Positions 36,876 through 45,777 of a stretch of 64,000 nt of DNA are shown one piece after another. Every line of letters starts with the position of its first letter. The stretch's first letter is position 1. The stretch covers positions 1 to 64,000 of the forward strand of contig NZ_JARXWB010000012.1 in NCBI RefSeq assembly GCF_029892425.1, read 5' to 3'. This stretch comes from Bradyrhizobium sp. BR13661 (GTDB taxonomy: Bacteria > Pseudomonadota > Alphaproteobacteria > Rhizobiales > Xanthobacteraceae). A program made the translations under genes and the position numbers. The notes beneath the pieces were generated by a model. The model was given only the letters and a program-made list of their open reading frames with translations, was not told the origin of the DNA and did no database searches.

Positions 36876-37916
36876 TTGAACACCACCATCATGCTGTTCC
36901 TGCTGCAGGACGGCATCACCAATGGCGCCATCTATGCGCTGCTCGGCCTGGCGCTCGTGCTGGTGTTCGCCGTCACCCGCGTCATCCTCATCCCCCAGGG
37001 CGAATTCGTCACCTATGGCGCGCTGACCTATGCCTCGCTGGCCTCGGGCCAGATGCCGGGCACGGCCAAGCTGGCACTGGCGATGGGCATCGTCGCCTTC
37101 GCGTTCGACCTGGTCGTGGCCCGCAAGGCGCTGCATGGCAGGCTGGTCCTGCGCAGCGTCCTCGCCAACGTCGTGCTGCCGGCCATCGTGCTGGCGCTGA
37201 CCATTACCTTCGCCGGCCAGAAGCCGCCCGTCGCGGTCTGCATCGCGCTGTCGCTGATGATCGTGGCGATGATCGGGCTCTATCTCTACCGCGTCGCGTT
37301 CCAACCGCTGGCGCACACCTCGGTGCTGGTGCTGCTGATCGCCTCAGTCGGCTGCCATCTCGCGCTGCAGGGGCTGGGTCTGCTGTTCTTCGGCGCCGAG
37401 GGTCAGCGCGGACCTGCCGTGCTCTCCGGCGCCTTCACCGCGGGCTCGCTGCGCTTCACCGGCCAGAGCCTCACGGTCTACGGCATCACCATCGCCTTCA
37501 TTGTCGGTCTCTGGCTGTTCTTCGGCCTGACACTTTACGGCAAGGCGCTGCGCGCCACCGCCGTCAACCGGCTCGGCGCCCGGCTCGCCGGCATCCGCAC
37601 CACGCTGTCGGGACAGATTGCCTTCCTGCTGGCCTCCGTCATCGGCGCGCTGTCGGGCATCATGATCGTGCCGATCACGACGCTCTACTATGACAGTGGC
37701 TTCCTGATCGGCCTGAAGGGCTTCGTCGCCGCGATCATCGGCGGTCTCGTCAGCTATCCCCTCACCGCGGTCGCGGCCCTGTTCGTCGGCATCGTCGAGG
37801 CGTTCTCGTCATTCTATGCCTCCAACTACAAGGAGGTGATCGTGTTCATGCTCCTGATCCCCGTGCTGCTGCTGCGCTCGCTCGCGGCCCCCGCCGTCGA
37901 GGAAGAGAAGGACTGA
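36876..37916 (+). CDS. ABC transporter permease, LivH-like (second system)
   Basis: The protein has 346 residues with a TTG start at 36876 after AAGGGGGAG; the reading then begins NTTIMLFLLQDGITNGAIYALLGLALVLVF, the LivH opening. It is longer than the LivH at 21004 by about 50 residues, mainly through an extra helix region around residues 70-110 (RKALHGRLVLRSVLANVVLPAIVLALTITF). The contact loop GKALRATAVNRLGARLAGIR and AAIIGGLVSYPLTAVAALF are present. It is first in a three-gene operon facing the MarR gene. Confidence 0.88.
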   Translation: MNTTIMLFLLQDGITNGAIYALLGLALVLVFAVTRVILIPQGEFVTYGALTYASLASGQMPGTAKLALAMGIVAFAFDLVVARKALHGRLVLRSVLANVVLPAIVLALTITFAGQKPPVAVCIALSLMIVAMIGLYLYRVAFQPLAHTSVLVLLIASVGCHLALQGLGLLFFGAEGQRGPAVLSGAFTAGSLRFTGQSLTVYGITIAFIVGLWLFFGLTLYGKALRATAVNRLGARLAGIRTTLSGQIAFLLASVIGALSGIMIVPITTLYYDSGFLIGLKGFVAAIIGGLVSYPLTAVAALFVGIVEAFSSFYASNYKEVIVFMLLIPVLLLRSLAAPAVEEEKD

Positions 37917-37921
37917 GCGCG

Positions 37922-39691
37922 ATGCAGAGCCGGCTTCCCATCCTCGTCTTCGCCCTTGTCATGGCGGCAATCCCTTTCATCCCGGGCATGCCGCCGTTCT
38001 GGATCGTGCTGCTCGACAATATCGGCCTCGCCGCGCTGGTTGCGATGGGCCTCGTGCTGCTCACCGGTGTGGGCGGCCTGACCTCTTTTGGTCAAGCAGC
38101 ATTCGTCGGCTTCGGTGCCTACACCACGGCGCTGCTGACGACGGCCTACGGCCTGTCACCGTGGCTGACCTTGCCGCTGTCGCTGCTGGTGAGCGGCCTG
38201 CTGGCGGTGCTGCTCGGCCTGGTCACGGTGCGCCTCTCCGGCCACTATCTGCCGCTCGGCACGCTCGCCTGGGGGCTCGGCCTGTTCTACCTCTTCAGCA
38301 AGCTGGAATTCCTCGGGCGTAACGACGGCATCTCGGCGATCCCGCCGCTGTCGATCGGCACGTTCAGGATGCTCTCACCCGGCTCGATCTATTTCGCGAT
38401 CTGGGTCGCGGTGATCCTCTCGGCGCTGCTGACGATGAACCTGCTGGACTCCCGCACCGGGCGCGCCATCCGCGCGCTGCGGCGCGGACACGTCGCGGCC
38501 GAGGCGTTCGGCGTGCACACGCCGCGCGCCAAGCTGCTGGTGTTCATCCACGCCGCCGTGCTCGCCGGCCTCGCCGGCTGGCTCTACGCCCATCTCCAGC
38601 GCGCGGTGAACCCGACGCCGTTCGGGGCACAGGCCGGCATCGAATATCTCTTCATCGCCGTGGTCGGCGGCGCCGGCTATGTCTGGGGCGGCGTGCTCGG
38701 CGCGGCGATCGTGGTGATCCTGAAAGAGGTGCTGCAGAGCTATCTGCCGTTGATCCTGCCCGGAGCCGGCCAGGTCGAGACCATCGTGTTCGGCATCATG
38801 CTGGTGGCGCTGCTCCAGCTCGCACCCGGCGGCGTCTGGCCCTGGTTGATGTCGTTCCTGCCCGAACGGTCAGGCGGCAAGAAGCCCGATACCTCGCTGA
38901 AACTCGACCAGCGACCACGTTCGCCCGGCGAGTCCAGCATCCTTCTCCGCGTCGAGAAGGCGCGAAAGCAATTCGGCGGCGTGATCGCGGTCAACAACGT
39001 CTCCTTCGACGTCCAGGCCCGCGAGATCGTCGCGTTGATCGGACCGAACGGCGCCGGCAAGAGCACCACGTTCAACCTGATCACCGGCGTGCTGTCGGCC
39101 ACTTCAGGCTCGATCTCGGTGCTCGGCAAGAAGGTCGATCGCGCCCCGCCGCAGGAGATCGTCAAGCTCGGCATCAGCAGGACTTTTCAGCACGTCAAGC
39201 TGGTGCCCGATATGACCGTGTTGGAGAACGTCGCGATCGGCGCGCATCTGCGCGGCCATTCCGGGCCGCTCGCCTCGATGCTGCGGCTCGACCGCGCCGA
39301 CGAGGCCAGGCTGCTGGCCGAGGCCGCCCGCCAGATCGAGCGCGTCGGCCTTGCCGACCAGATGCACCAGCTCGCAGGATCGCTGTCGCTCGGCCAGCAG
39401 CGCATCGTCGAGATCGCCCGCGCGCTGTGTGTCGATCCGATGCTGCTGCTGCTCGACGAGCCGGCCGCAGGCTTGCGTCACATGGAGAAGCAGCAGCTTG
39501 CAAAACTGCTCCGGGACTTACGCGACGGCGGCATGTCCGTCCTGTTGGTCGAGCATGACATGGGCTTCGTGATGAACCTTGCCGACCGCATCGTGGTGCT
39601 GGATTTCGGCACCAAGATTGCGGAGGGCACGCCCGCCACGATCAAGACCAATCCCGAAGTGATCAAGGCCTATCTCGGAGTGGCGGCATGA
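37922..39691 (+). CDS. Fused LivM-like permease and LivG-like ATPase
   Basis: In this 589-residue protein the first 310 residues are a LivM permease (TSFGQAAFVGFGAYTTALL, ALRRGHVAAEAFGVHTPRAKLL, VVGGAGYVWGGVLGAA). After a linker (FLPERSGGKKPDTSLKLDQRP) an ATPase begins at VEKARKQFGGVIAVNNVSFDV, with Walker A GPNGAGKST, RTFQH, LSLGQQRIVEIARAL and LLLLDEPAAGLR. Fusion of these two subunits is known in some HAAT systems. It starts 5 bases after livH and overlaps the next ATG by four bases. Confidence 0.9.
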   Translation: MQSRLPILVFALVMAAIPFIPGMPPFWIVLLDNIGLAALVAMGLVLLTGVGGLTSFGQAAFVGFGAYTTALLTTAYGLSPWLTLPLSLLVSGLLAVLLGLVTVRLSGHYLPLGTLAWGLGLFYLFSKLEFLGRNDGISAIPPLSIGTFRMLSPGSIYFAIWVAVILSALLTMNLLDSRTGRAIRALRRGHVAAEAFGVHTPRAKLLVFIHAAVLAGLAGWLYAHLQRAVNPTPFGAQAGIEYLFIAVVGGAGYVWGGVLGAAIVVILKEVLQSYLPLILPGAGQVETIVFGIMLVALLQLAPGGVWPWLMSFLPERSGGKKPDTSLKLDQRPRSPGESSILLRVEKARKQFGGVIAVNNVSFDVQAREIVALIGPNGAGKSTTFNLITGVLSATSGSISVLGKKVDRAPPQEIVKLGISRTFQHVKLVPDMTVLENVAIGAHLRGHSGPLASMLRLDRADEARLLAEAARQIERVGLADQMHQLAGSLSLGQQRIVEIARALCVDPMLLLLDEPAAGLRHMEKQQLAKLLRDLRDGGMSVLLVEHDMGFVMNLADRIVVLDFGTKIAEGTPATIKTNPEVIKAYLGVAA

Positions 39692-40419
39692 GCGCGCTGT
39701 TGTCAGTGACCGACGCGCATGTCGCCTATGGCAAGGTCGAGGCGGTGCGCTCGGTTGGGCTCGAGGTCGGCGAGAACGAGATCGTCACCATCGTCGGCGC
39801 CAACGGTGCCGGCAAGACCACGCTGCTCTCGGCCATCATGGGCATCCTGCCGCTGAAGGGCCGTGTTGTCTTTGCAGGGCAGGACCTTGCCCGGCTCGAC
39901 ATCGAGGATCGCGTCGCGATGGGGCTCGGCCTCGTGCCGGAACATCGCGAGTTGTTCGTGACCATGAATGTCGAGGACAATCTCGAGCTGGGCGCCTTCC
40001 GCATCGAGCGGAGCAGGGCGAAAGCCTCGATCGAGCGGATCTACACGCTGTTTCCGCGCCTCAAGGAGCGACGCAAGCAGCTTGCCGGTACGCTCTCCGG
40101 CGGTGAGCAGCAGATGCTGGCGATGGGGCGCGCGCTGATGGGCGAGCCGAAGCTGCTGATGCTGGACGAGCCGAGCCTCGGTCTCGCACCGATCATCGTC
40201 GCCGACATTTTCCGCATCGTCGCCGAGCTGAAAGCCAGCGGCGTCTCGGTCCTGCTGGTCGAGCAGAACGCGCAGGCCGCGCTGAAGATCGCCGACCAGG
40301 CCTACGTGATGGAGCTCGGCGAGTTCGTGCTCAGCGGCAAGGCCAGCGATATCGCGGCCAACGAACGCGTGGCGGCCAGCTATCTCGGCTTCCAGCACGA
40401 AGGCGAGAGCGCGGTCTAA
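39688..40419 (+). CDS. ABC transporter ATPase, LivF-like (second system)
   Basis: The protein has 243 residues with Walker A GANGAGKTT, LSGGEQQMLAMGRAL, LMLDEPSLGLAP and the VEQNAQAALKIADQAYVMELGEFVLSG ending of LivF. Its ATG overlaps the preceding stop. No binding-protein gene follows; the next gene is on the other strand and its stop codon directly abuts this one, with no spacer base. Confidence 0.92.
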   Translation: MSALLSVTDAHVAYGKVEAVRSVGLEVGENEIVTIVGANGAGKTTLLSAIMGILPLKGRVVFAGQDLARLDIEDRVAMGLGLVPEHRELFVTMNVEDNLELGAFRIERSRAKASIERIYTLFPRLKERRKQLAGTLSGGEQQMLAMGRALMGEPKLLMLDEPSLGLAPIIVADIFRIVAELKASGVSVLLVEQNAQAALKIADQAYVMELGEFVLSGKASDIAANERVAASYLGFQHEGESAV

Positions 40420-40962
40420 TCAGGCGCGCTGCGCCGTCCGCACAAAACCCCAGGCCGCGATCGCGGACATGAGCAGCGAGATCAGCACGTTGTAGCCGGC
40501 GAGCGAGAGGCCGAGGAAGCGCCACTGCACCTCGTCGCAGCGCACCACCTTGACGGTGTCGAGCCGCGACAGGAGATCACCGGCGCTGCCGAGATTGACG
40601 ACCGGACCGGAGCAATCGGTCGGCCCTTTCCAAAAACCCCATTCGACGCCGGAATGATAGGTGCCGAGGCCCGCATTGGCGAGTGTGGCCAGCGCGAGGA
40701 TCGCAAGCCCCGCCAGCAGCAGCGGCCTCGGCGCGCCGCTCCGCGCGGCGAGCACGGTGAGCAGACCGAGCGGGATCGCAAGATAATAGGCATAGCGCTG
40801 CTCGAGACAGAGCGGACAGGGCAGGATTTCCAGGACCAGCTGGAAGAACCAGGCCCCCGCGATCGTCGCCGCTGCGATCAGGGTCACGGCCAGCGAGGCG
40901 GTCAGCGCAGAGCCGCCGGCGGCGGGGCGAAACGCGAGTATTGCGGCACTCTGGGTCGTCAC
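40420..40962 (-). CDS. dsbB: Disulfide bond formation protein B
   Basis: The 180-residue inner-membrane protein has four helices. The quinone-proximal pair C49-P-L-C52 is in EILPCPLCLEQRYAYY, where the following arginine is conserved. The second pair is DCSG and VRCDEVQW in the second periplasmic loop. It reoxidises DsbA and passes electrons to ubiquinone. No dsbA lies next to it. The gene converges with livF with no spacer between stops. Confidence 0.88.
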   Translation of the reverse strand: MTTQSAAILAFRPAAGGSALTASLAVTLIAAATIAGAWFFQLVLEILPCPLCLEQRYAYYLAIPLGLLTVLAARSGAPRPLLLAGLAILALATLANAGLGTYHSGVEWGFWKGPTDCSGPVVNLGSAGDLLSRLDTVKVVRCDEVQWRFLGLSLAGYNVLISLLMSAIAAWGFVRTAQRA

Positions 40963-41179
40963 GGCGGCCTCTCCGGCTAGGGCTTCGTTGGATTCTTATT
41001 TTTGACGCGTTTTCTTTACGCGAACCGGTACCCACTTCGCTCGAAAACGCTATTAGCCTCTAACCCCGCCCCAGGCCCCTGTCGAGAACGCCGGGGATCA
41101 CTTTGGCGCGGGTTGACCCCGCCCTTCCCATGGCTATAGTCCGCCGGCTTCGCGACGCCTTAGATGGGGCCGACCGAGG

Positions 41180-41264
41180 GCCCCTGTGGCGGAACTGGTA
41201 GACGCGCTCGACTCAAAATCGAGTTCCGCAAGGAGTGCTGGTTCGATTCCGGCCAGGGGCACCA
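41180..41264 (+). tRNA. tRNA-Leu(CAA)
   Basis: The 85-base gene includes an encoded CCA end. The acceptor GCCCCTG pairs with CAGGGGC; the anticodon stem CTCGA/TCGAG holds the loop CTCAAAA, giving anticodon CAA at 41214-41216. It has a long variable arm as expected for class II tRNA-Leu, and GGTTCGATTCC as the T loop. It reads UUG codons. Confidence 0.95.
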
Positions 41265-41356
41265 CGCTTCGCCCGTTCGGGCTTCGCGTGGCGCGGCCGT
41301 GAAAGGCCGAAACGGCGAAGCGTGTCCGGCGAAGCCTCTGGCGAAGACGGACTGTC
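41262..41356. repeat. Hairpin-rich sequence after the tRNA
   Basis: CACGC-TTC-GCCCG-TT-CGGGC-TTC-GCGTG folds right after the tRNA 3' end. It is followed by GGCCG...CGGCC-like and TCCGGCGAAGCC...GGCGAAGACGGA inverted motifs that resemble dispersed Bradyrhizobium repeats. No gene is visible between 41265 and 41413. Confidence 0.5.
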
Positions 41357-41413
41357 GCCCCTAACGCATCCCCGATTTCAAGTCTGCGGAAACGGCGTCC
41401 CCCCAAAACGCCT

Positions 41414-41445
41414 GCAGGGCGAGTGGGGTTACCCACTCGCCCTGC
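41414..41445 (-). terminator. Terminator hairpin of the calpain-like gene
   Basis: GCAGGGCGAGTGGG and CCCACTCGCCCTGC form a perfect 14-bp stem with a four-base loop, 34 bases after the stop of the minus-strand protease gene. Reading that strand, AGGCGTTTTGG follows. It could stop transcription in both directions. Confidence 0.75.
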
Positions 41446-41478
41446 ATTTGGCGATGAACCGTGCTGCCGGACGATCAA

Positions 41479-43227
41479 TCAGGCGGCGCGCGCGGTGCCC
41501 TGTGCGACATGGAAGTCGACGCCGGCGCTGGCGAGCGAGGCGATCGAGTCCGTGAACACCATTCCGGCACCGTTCGCGCCGCCGTTGGAATTCCAGGGGT
41601 TGTCGAGCGTAACCGTTCCGGCCGAGACGTTGACCGAAAGCACGTCGTACATGTGGCCGCCGACGAGGTGGAGCGCGGAGTTCGCACTCGCATCGTTCAT
41701 CAGAACGACCTCGTGATTGTTGAGAGCCGTCTGCATGGTCGACAGCAGCGAATTGAGCTGCGTCGTCGTCTGGCCATGGGGAGCGTAGTCCTGCACGGTC
41801 TGCCCGGTGAGATCGACCAGACCATTGTCCCATCCGCCGGCAATCGAGGCATATGAATTCACGCCGCTCTGCTGGGAGCGGAATTCGACATAGGCCTTCT
41901 CGACGATCGACGACCACATCGTGCCGGACGAACCGCCATTGTCGAACATGAGCGTCGAGCCGGAGGCGTACCGGTAGCCGTTCATGTAGGCGAGATCAGA
42001 ATTCACGGTGACATAATCGCGCGTGCCGTTGGCGCCCGCGAAATCGACCGTATAGGTCCCGTTGGAGTTGACCGTGATCATGTTCTTGATCAGCGACGGG
42101 TCCTGCTGCGCGAGTCCGGCAAGCGCGGCCTCGAAATAGCAGTCGCCGACGTCGCCCTGGCTGACCTGCGTGTAGGACAACACACCGGTCGCGCCGAACA
42201 GGCTTCCGCTCGTAGCCTTGTAGGTCGAGCCCGAAACCATGCCGGAGCCGACAATGGTCGGATTGTCAGTGCCCAGGAACCACTTGCCGATCAGCTCATT
42301 CGTTTGAGTGGCGGTCGAGGTGACCGAGAGATTGCCGAGCGCGACCGTCGACGTGCCGCCGCCGGTCCAGCCCTTGTTGGCCGAATTGCCGAGCACGACG
42401 TCATCGAACAGCTGCTGGACTTCCGCCGAAGTCGAGACGCCGCCCGATACGTTCAGCTCGTTTGCGACGGCTTGCAGCGCCGCGAACTTGCCTGCCGTCA
42501 TGCCGCCGACGGCCTCCGCCTGAAGCAGCGCCTGGGCGCCGGCAAAGGTCAGCGCGCCGCCGCCCGTCACCGTCGACAATTGCGCGAAGACGCCGCGAAA
42601 ATCCTTGACGTAGGAGGCGGCCGTCCCGGACAGCGATGCGACCGATCCCGCCGACATGCCGTTGATCTGCGCCACCGTCAGGCTTTGAGCCTGGGCGAAC
42701 GAAATGCCGGACAGTCCTTGCGTCCCAAGCGATGCGAGGCTCGGCGCGATATACTTGTCGAAATTGGCCGTCGAGATCGAAGCCATCTCGGCGGCGTTGA
42801 GGCCACCGAGCTGGGCGGCCGTCAGGCTGCCGAGCGCGAGCGCGCTGAAAGCGCCAGCCGTCATGCCCGAGAGCTGGGTCGTCGACAGGGCCTGGACCTG
42901 GGTCTTGGACAGCGCCGTCAGCTCGGCTGTGGTGAAGGCGTTCAACTGCGCCGAGGTGAAGTACGAGATTTCCGTCGCGGTCAATTCCGCGACCTGGGTC
43001 GTTGTGAGATAGCTGACGGCGGTCGTCGACAGGCCGTTCACCTGGGCCTTCGTGAAATAGGAGACATTCACGGCAGCGAAATTGGCCTTGGACAGACCGT
43101 TCAATTGCAAAGGCGACAGCGCCTGAATCTGGGCTGACGTGAAAGAGGCAAATTGAGAGGCTGCCAACGCGTTCAATTGCGCGACCGTCATGGCAGAGAG
43201 CTGGGCAGGCGTGTAGTTCGTCGACAT
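41479..43227 (-). CDS. Calpain-like cysteine protease with N-terminal octapeptide repeats, probable type I secretion substrate
   Basis: The protein has 582 residues from ATG 43227. Residues 1-130 are a run of about 14 eight-residue units of the form T-x-x-Q-(L/V/I)-x-x-(L/F), for example TVAQLNAL, TSAQIQAL, TTTQVAEL, TSAQLNAF; looser copies continue to about 230. The C-terminal half is a C2 (calpain-type) catalytic domain: C363 in GDVGDCYFEAALAGL, H525 in GGHMYDVL, N543 in LDNPWN. No Sec signal is present. Divergent type I secretion genes suggest export with a C-terminal signal. The target is unknown. Confidence 0.85.
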   Translation of the reverse strand: MSTNYTPAQLSAMTVAQLNALAASQFASFTSAQIQALSPLQLNGLSKANFAAVNVSYFTKAQVNGLSTTAVSYLTTTQVAELTATEISYFTSAQLNAFTTAELTALSKTQVQALSTTQLSGMTAGAFSALALGSLTAAQLGGLNAAEMASISTANFDKYIAPSLASLGTQGLSGISFAQAQSLTVAQINGMSAGSVASLSGTAASYVKDFRGVFAQLSTVTGGGALTFAGAQALLQAEAVGGMTAGKFAALQAVANELNVSGGVSTSAEVQQLFDDVVLGNSANKGWTGGGTSTVALGNLSVTSTATQTNELIGKWFLGTDNPTIVGSGMVSGSTYKATSGSLFGATGVLSYTQVSQGDVGDCYFEAALAGLAQQDPSLIKNMITVNSNGTYTVDFAGANGTRDYVTVNSDLAYMNGYRYASGSTLMFDNGGSSGTMWSSIVEKAYVEFRSQQSGVNSYASIAGGWDNGLVDLTGQTVQDYAPHGQTTTQLNSLLSTMQTALNNHEVVLMNDASANSALHLVGGHMYDVLSVNVSAGTVTLDNPWNSNGGANGAGMVFTDSIASLASAGVDFHVAQGTARAA

Positions 43228-43614
43228 CTCAAATGAACCTATCAAAGTGAATTCTGCCCGCTTACGATGGCAGACGCCGTTTCGCGTCACGTGAAAACCC
43301 AGATGACGAGTCGAACGAGGTCGGCAAGACTTTCTTAACGAGTTCGTCCGGAAGCGGCATCGAAGAACCGGCTCTTGCTCGAGCCTGACCGGGTCGCTGC
43401 GAGACTCGCATCATTCGCGTCCAAGGCGTCGCAGACGCACTCAGCGCAGCGGTACTACCGTGCAGTTGGAAGGTGTCGAGCGCTGGCCAAGTGCGCCGTA
43501 GGCACGGCCGCGAGCCTGATGTCTGTCACCATCCTTCCTCGTGTCTATTAACCACGGGCATACCCAATTGACCTAAATTCTGCGGCGGCTCCGCTCCCGA
43601 GATGTTGCGTTTGT
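43228..43614. other. 387-base divergent control region of the protease / secretion genes
   Basis: There is no coding frame I would defend between the two divergent starts. The region must hold both promoters. AT-rich patches near 43330 (CTTTCTTAAC) and 43553-43580 (TTAACCACGG, CCAATTGACCTAAATTC) are the only promoter-like stretches, and no clear -35/-10 pair or dyad stands out. Confidence 0.5.
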
Positions 43615-45777
43615 ATGACCTCGCGTATTTCCCCTGAACAATTGGTCGACGCACCGGAAGCCTCGGGCCTTTATGCCATTGCAGCACTGGCCGGGTACTA
43701 CCGCATCGCCGCCGACCCTGCACAGCTGCTGCGGGAGCTCGCGCTGCACGACCGCCCGGCCACAGCCAGGGATCTGGTGCTGGCCGCCAAGCTCGTCGGC
43801 CTGAAGGCCCGTCTTGTTGCCTTCGGCAAGCCGGAACGGCTCGCCGGAATGCCAGTGCCCGCGATCGTGCGCCTGAAAGGCGCCGGCTTCGCCATTCTGG
43901 CCGGCCGCGCCGGTGCCGAAACCTGGCGGACGGTCGACCCCATCTCTCATGTGGCGCGCGAATGGGGCCTGGACGAGCTGGTCGCGGCCATCGAGCCTGA
44001 AGTGCTTCTGGTCACGCGCCGGCTCGGCAACGGCATTGATCCCAAGACGTTCGGCTTCCGCTGGTTTCTCCCCTCGATCTGGCGCTATCGCAAGCCGATC
44101 GGCCATGTGCTGCTGGCGACGTTCTTCGTCCAGATCTTCGCGCTGGTCTCGCCGCTGTTCTTCCAGGTCGTGGTCGACAAGGTTCTCAGCCATCGCGGCT
44201 ATTCCACCCTGTTCGTGCTGGTCGCGGGCCTGGTGCTGATCGGACTGTTCGACATCACCCTGCAATATTTGCGCACCTACGCGCTGGCTCACACGACGAA
44301 CCGTATCGATGTCGAGCTCGGAAAGCGCCTGTTCCGTCACCTGACGCGTTTGCCGGTTTCCTATTTCGAGACGCGTGCGACCGGACAGACCGTAGCGCGC
44401 GTGCGTGAGCTCGAGAGCATTCGCTCCTTCCTGACCGGCCAGGGGCTTTTCTCCGCACTGGATTTCCTCTTCGTCTTCGTCTTCATCGCAGTCCTGTTCG
44501 CCTATTCCTGGAAGCTGACGCTGATCGTTCTCGCGACGATCCCGCTCTATCTCGTCATCGCGGCGCTGGCGCGGCCGTTCCTGAGCGACCGCCTCAACGA
44601 GAAATTCAATCGCGGCGCCGAGAGCCAGCAGCTTCTCGTCGAAGCCGTCGTCGGCATGCAGACGATCAAGGCGGCGGCCGTCGAGCCTGTTGTCGCGACC
44701 CAATGGGAAGAGCGGCTCGCGGCCTATGTCCGCTCGGCCTTCTCGGCGACGATGCTTGGCGCCAAGGCGCAGAACGCCGTTCAATTCGTCAGCAAGATAT
44801 CGAGCGCCGCATTGCTGCTGTTCGGCGCCAAGGCGGTCATCGACGGCGAACTGACCGTCGGCGAACTGGTCGCCTTCAACATGATCGCCGGGCAGGTCGC
44901 CCAGCCGATCCTGCGCCTGTCCCAGCTCTGGCAGGACTTTCAGCAGGTGCAGATCTCGGTCGAACGGATCGGCGACATCCTGAACACGCCGCCCGAGCAC
45001 ACGCCGACCGGCAATACGTCGCTGGCGCCGCCTCGCGGACAGATCGAGTTCAAGAACGTCACGTTCCGCTACAAGCCCGGTGCGCCCAGCATTCTCAAGG
45101 ACATCTCGTTTGGAATATCACCGGGAAAGGTCGTGGGAATCGTCGGTCCATCCGGATCCGGAAAATCCACGCTGACCAAACTGATCCAACGCTTCTATGT
45201 TCCCGAACAGGGACAGATCCTGCTCGATGGCGCGGATCTCAGTCATCTCGATCCTGCCTGGCTGCGCCGCCACATCGGCGTCGTCCTGCAGGACAATCTG
45301 TTGTTCAACCGCTCGGTTCACGACAACATCGCCTTCGCCAATCCCGCCATGACGCGGGCGCAGGTGATCGACGTCGCCCGTCTTGCGGGAGCAGAAGAGT
45401 TCATCGGCAAGCTGCCGCAGGGTTATGACACCATGCTGGAGGAGCGCGGGGCCAATTTGTCAGGCGGCCAGCGCCAGCGGATTGCCATCGCCCGGGCGCT
45501 CGCGACCAATCCGCCGATCCTGATCTTCGACGAGGCGACCTCGGCGCTCGATTACGACAGCGAGCGGGTGATCCAGCGCAACATGCGCCACATCGTCAAG
45601 GGCCGCACCGTCTTCATCATCGCTCATCGGCTGGCCGCCGTTCGCGATTGCGACACGATCATCGGCATGTATGAGGGACAGATCGTCGAAGCCGGGACGC
45701 ACGACGAATTGCTGGCAAGACCAAAGGGCCTTTATGCGCATCTTTGGGCCATGCAGGGCGAAAGGACGCCGGCATGA
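43615..45777 (+). CDS. Type I secretion ABC transporter/permease with degenerate C39-like domain
   Basis: The protein has 720 residues. The N-terminal 130 residues form a C39-like domain (ASGLYAIAALAGYYRIA) in which the catalytic cysteine position is Ser17 and the histidine motif reads KGAGFAIL, so it is not a peptidase but a substrate-docking domain as in HlyB. A six-helix membrane domain follows, then the ATPase with GPSGSGKST, LSGGQRQRIAIARAL and ILIFDEATSALD. It exports unfolded proteins across both membranes with an HlyD partner and TolC. The divergent protease gene is the obvious cargo. Confidence 0.9.
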   Translation: MTSRISPEQLVDAPEASGLYAIAALAGYYRIAADPAQLLRELALHDRPATARDLVLAAKLVGLKARLVAFGKPERLAGMPVPAIVRLKGAGFAILAGRAGAETWRTVDPISHVAREWGLDELVAAIEPEVLLVTRRLGNGIDPKTFGFRWFLPSIWRYRKPIGHVLLATFFVQIFALVSPLFFQVVVDKVLSHRGYSTLFVLVAGLVLIGLFDITLQYLRTYALAHTTNRIDVELGKRLFRHLTRLPVSYFETRATGQTVARVRELESIRSFLTGQGLFSALDFLFVFVFIAVLFAYSWKLTLIVLATIPLYLVIAALARPFLSDRLNEKFNRGAESQQLLVEAVVGMQTIKAAAVEPVVATQWEERLAAYVRSAFSATMLGAKAQNAVQFVSKISSAALLLFGAKAVIDGELTVGELVAFNMIAGQVAQPILRLSQLWQDFQQVQISVERIGDILNTPPEHTPTGNTSLAPPRGQIEFKNVTFRYKPGAPSILKDISFGISPGKVVGIVGPSGSGKSTLTKLIQRFYVPEQGQILLDGADLSHLDPAWLRRHIGVVLQDNLLFNRSVHDNIAFANPAMTRAQVIDVARLAGAEEFIGKLPQGYDTMLEERGANLSGGQRQRIAIARALATNPPILIFDEATSALDYDSERVIQRNMRHIVKGRTVFIIAHRLAAVRDCDTIIGMYEGQIVEAGTHDELLARPKGLYAHLWAMQGERTPA

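Noticed and set aside
41180..41264. tRNA-Leu as attachment site of an integrated island carrying the secretion genes
   Set aside because: I saw no integrase and no second copy of the tRNA 3' end in the window, so an island border cannot be supported.
41479..43227. RTX toxin
   Set aside because: No GGxGxDxUx nonapeptide blocks occur; the repeats are T-x-x-Q octapeptides and the C-terminal half is protease-like.
43573..45000. Minus-strand open frame (475 codons) opposite the type I exporter
   Set aside because: The plus strand has Walker and membrane motifs throughout; the antisense product is low-complexity (Asp/Arg/Gln) with no signal or family.
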